From positions 1 through 64,000 of the forward strand of contig NZ_CP130322.1 of NCBI RefSeq assembly GCF_033025475.1: a DNA stretch of 64,000 nucleotides. The letters run 5' to 3'. Below, one piece after another: positions 61,786-64,000 of this stretch (within the stretch, counting starts at the first letter, position 1; each line of letters starts with the position of its first letter). The notes beneath the pieces were generated by a model. The model saw only the letters and a program-made list of their open reading frames with translations. It was not told the DNA's origin and did no database searches. Both the position numbers and the translations under genes were made by a program. The stretch comes from Sphingomonas sp. C3-2 (GTDB lineage: Bacteria > Pseudomonadota > Alphaproteobacteria > Sphingomonadales > Sphingomonadaceae).

Positions 61786-64000
61786 TACGTTCGCTCGCAG
61801 CCATTTTACTCGCTGGTTCGGCAACTTCGGCGCTCGCTGGTGGCTCTGTCCTCCCGGCGCCCGAGCAGCCGTTTGCCGGCAAGATCGGTAACACCTATGC
61901 AGATTCGACAGCGGCGTTTCCAAAGCCGGTGTCGGCGCCTGCCAATGCGCCGAACATATTCCTCATCATCACCGATGACGTGGGGTTTGGCGCAGCTTCC
62001 ACCTTTGGCGGACCGATCCCGACCCCCAATCTCGATCGGCTTGCGGAACGCGGGCTCGTCTATAATCGCTTCCATACAACCGCCATGTGCTCGCCGACGC
62101 GTGCGGCACTGTTGACCGGGCGTAACCATCACGCCGTTGGAAATGGCATCGTTGCCAATTTATCGACCGGATTTCCTGGTTATAACAACCTGATGCCTGA
62201 CAGTGCTGCCACGGTTGCAGAGGTTCTGCGTCAGAACGGTTATAATACGGCGATGTTTGGCAAGCATCACAATGCACCGGAGGCACATGTATCGCCTGAG
62301 GGGCCATTCGATCTCTGGCCGACCGGGCTCGGTTTTGAGCAGTTTTATGGGTTCATGGCTGCTGAGACGAACCAGTTCACGCCAGCCCTCTATCGCGACA
62401 CCACTGCCATCCCGACATTGACGGAAGGTGTGCTCGACAAAGCCTTGGCGGACGAGGCGATCCACTGGATCCATAGCCAGAAAGCCGCAGCTCCGGAAAA
62501 GCCCTTCTTCATGTATTACGCAACGGGCTCGGCGCATGCCCCCGTCCAGGCGCCGGCCGAGTGGATCGCGAAGTTCAAGGGCCAGTTCGACAAGGGCTGG
62601 GACGTCGTTCGCAGCGAAACTGCCGCCCGCCAGAAAAAACTCGGTGTGGTACCGGCCAATGCCAAGAATACTCCACGTCCCGATGGGATCCGCGCATGGG
62701 CCGATATCAGCCCTGATGAACGCCGGATCAACGCGCGCATGATGGAGGCCTATGCCGCCATGCTCGCTTATCAGGATGATCAGATCGGCCGTATTCTCAG
62801 CGAACTGGATCGGATGGGTGAGGGGGGCAATACCCTCGTCATGTTCATCGAAGGGGATAATGGCGCGGCTGCCGAGGCAGGGCCCAATGGCAGCACGAAC
62901 CCTATGTCCAACTTTGCCAACGGGATGAAGGAGACCGTTCAGGATCTTGTCGACAATATCGACAAGATCGGCGGGCCTGAAACCGTCTCCAACTACGGCG
63001 ATGGCTGGGCTTGGGCTACCAACGCACCGTTCCGTATGTTCAAGCAATATGCCTCGCATCTCGGCGGCACGCGCAATGGTTTCGTGGTTTCATGGCCGGA
63101 TCGTATCAAGGCGCGCGGCGTCCGTGGCCAGTTCACCCATGTGGTGGACGTCATGCCGACGATCCTTGAAGTAACCGGCATCGCTGCGCCTGAACGAGTC
63201 AATGGTGTCGATCAGCAGCCGATCGATGGGGTCAGCTTCGCTTACAGTTTCGACAATGCATCTGCACCGGAGCGTCATACGACGCAATATTTCGAGATGA
63301 TGGGCAATCGCGCCATCTATCACAATGGCTGGCTCGCCAGCACGACACCGGAAGATGCGCCGTGGAAGGATGTTCGTGGCGGTGTCTTGCCCAGCGAATA
63401 TAAGTGGGAACTCTACGATCTTCGGAATGACTTTTCTCAAGCCAATGATCTGGCGGCAAAGCAACCCCAGCGACTTGCCGAGATGAAGGCCGTGTTCGAA
63501 GCCGAGGCAAGGCGCAACAATGTGCTCCCGCTCGACAATCGGCTTAATCTGGAACGCTTTTCGGCGGCCCAAAGCCAAAACCCGAAGCGCGATCGCTATG
63601 TCTATTGGGGCGGCAATCTCAGCATTCCGGCGCTGCGCGCGGCGCCGCTGCTTGCCCGTGGATTCCGGATCTCGGCCGATATCGACCTGTCTTCGGCACC
63701 CACCAATGGGCCGCTCGTGTCGCTTGGCAGCAAGTTTGGCGGTTGGGCCTTTTACGTCAAGGATGGTCGACCGATCGCGCTCATGGCTGCGACCCAGCAG
63801 AAGGGCGATCAATCGCGCGTTGCAGCACAGGCTCAATTGCCTGCCGGGAAATCCAATCTGGTATTCGAGTTCACCTACGATGGCGGCGTGAACGGCGGTG
63901 GGGAAATGGCGATCCTGTCCAATGGCAAGGAAATCGGTCGGGGCCGCATTGCCCGGACGATCTCGAAGCTGCCGGAAATGACCGATACGCTGGACATCGG
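61782..64000 (+). CDS. Secreted arylsulfatase, second of a tandem pair (partial, runs off window)
   Basis: Second type I sulfatase, truncated by the window end after about 739 residues and expected to be near the length of the first. The start MIRSLAAILLAGSATSALA is a signal peptide, and the formylglycine cysteine is at residue 103 in CSPTRAALLTGRN. The two proteins align over their full length, with shared segments such as FAGKIGNTYADST here against FAGKIGNTYSDST, and EWIAKFKGQFDKGWDV in both. This indicates tandem duplication followed by divergence. ATG 61782 overlaps the first gene's stop codon, so it is translationally coupled. No sulfatase-modifying enzyme is visible here. Confidence 0.92.
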   Translation, partial: MIRSLAAILLAGSATSALAGGSVLPAPEQPFAGKIGNTYADSTAAFPKPVSAPANAPNIFLIITDDVGFGAASTFGGPIPTPNLDRLAERGLVYNRFHTTAMCSPTRAALLTGRNHHAVGNGIVANLSTGFPGYNNLMPDSAATVAEVLRQNGYNTAMFGKHHNAPEAHVSPEGPFDLWPTGLGFEQFYGFMAAETNQFTPALYRDTTAIPTLTEGVLDKALADEAIHWIHSQKAAAPEKPFFMYYATGSAHAPVQAPAEWIAKFKGQFDKGWDVVRSETAARQKKLGVVPANAKNTPRPDGIRAWADISPDERRINARMMEAYAAMLAYQDDQIGRILSELDRMGEGGNTLVMFIEGDNGAAAEAGPNGSTNPMSNFANGMKETVQDLVDNIDKIGGPETVSNYGDGWAWATNAPFRMFKQYASHLGGTRNGFVVSWPDRIKARGVRGQFTHVVDVMPTILEVTGIAAPERVNGVDQQPIDGVSFAYSFDNASAPERHTTQYFEMMGNRAIYHNGWLASTTPEDAPWKDVRGGVLPSEYKWELYDLRNDFSQANDLAAKQPQRLAEMKAVFEAEARRNNVLPLDNRLNLERFSAAQSQNPKRDRYVYWGGNLSIPALRAAPLLARGFRISADIDLSSAPTNGPLVSLGSKFGGWAFYVKDGRPIALMAATQQKGDQSRVAAQAQLPAGKSNLVFEFTYDGGVNGGGEMAILSNGKEIGRGRIARTISKLPEMTDTLDI

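Overview
The window is chromosomal DNA of a high-GC alphaproteobacterium, almost certainly a sphingomonad (order Sphingomonadales). The evidence is the set of conserved proteins: a DksA with a single cysteine, an RcdA/DUF1465 protein, a UPF0262 protein, DUF2849 and DUF934 in a sulfite-reductase operon, the carboxyspermidine route to spermidine, and a LolCE-type permease. Gene packing is dense, with many ATGA/TTGA-type overlaps. I see no tRNA, rRNA, CRISPR array or recognisable integrase.

Layout. 1-6.5 kb: lipoprotein release (lolC-lolD), glutathione peroxidase, an HdeD-like membrane protein and dnaE. 6.6-8.2 kb: an acyl-CoA synthetase. 8.2-12.9 kb (minus strand): an operon of a degenerate uracil-DNA glycosylase, a soluble lytic transglycosylase and a PA0069-family radical SAM gene, the last split by a small inserted element. 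13-22.4 kb: ETF-QO, a TPR protein, ispE, an N-formylglutamate amidohydrolase-like gene, ilvD, nnrD and an RNA m5U methyltransferase. 22.4-28.5 kb: two MAPEG proteins, the spermidine genes (ODC, CASDC, CASDH) and a threonine dehydratase. 28.5-34.2 kb: an alpha/beta hydrolase, two adjacent cysteine desulfurases with a 2Fe-2S ferredoxin, SRP RNA, dnaX and ybaB. 34.2-40.4 kb: a phosphatase-like lipoprotein, mtgA, dnaB, UPF0262, a GH25 protein, cdd, dcd and DoxX. 40.5-44.4 kb: assimilatory sulfate reduction (cobA, DUF2849, cysI, DUF934, cysH). 44.4-58.4 kb: astD, selO, hydrolase and oxidoreductase genes, rimO, a K+ channel, surE, serS, dksA, two DUF465 proteins and rcdA. 58.5-64 kb: an SDR gene divergent from two tandem secreted arylsulfatases; the second runs off the window. 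A palindromic operator lies between them.

The most unusual feature is a 1,108-bp insert of visibly lower GC at 9034-10147. It sits at the codons for the radical-SAM cluster motif (C-E-H-G-C) and is bounded by a 6-bp direct repeat. It carries its own, divergent 5' half of the same gene, so a full-length protein is rebuilt at the far junction. The host's original 5' half is left as a truncated fragment whose stop lies 3 nt before the start of a 188-aa cargo ORF. That ORF is mostly helical and has an R-x4-H motif of the HEPN RNase type. Downstream of the cargo come four small consecutive hairpins and then a 19-nt near-copy of the insertion target. It differs from the target at two positions, both third codon positions and both C to T. 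This layout (cargo protein, structured RNA, target-like segment, restored gene end) suggests a self-sparing mobile element that may use nucleic-acid guidance. That is an inference and needs comparative work.

How the genes work together: the replication genes dnaE, dnaX and dnaB are all present, with DnaA boxes in front of dnaB. The sulfate operon combines siroheme synthesis with APS and sulfite reduction. The polyamine genes form a complete ornithine-to-spermidine route from putrescine and aspartate semialdehyde. The cysteine desulfurase/ferredoxin cluster supplies Fe-S assembly to the many Fe-S enzymes here (IlvD, RimO, CysI, CysH, ETF-QO, radical SAM).
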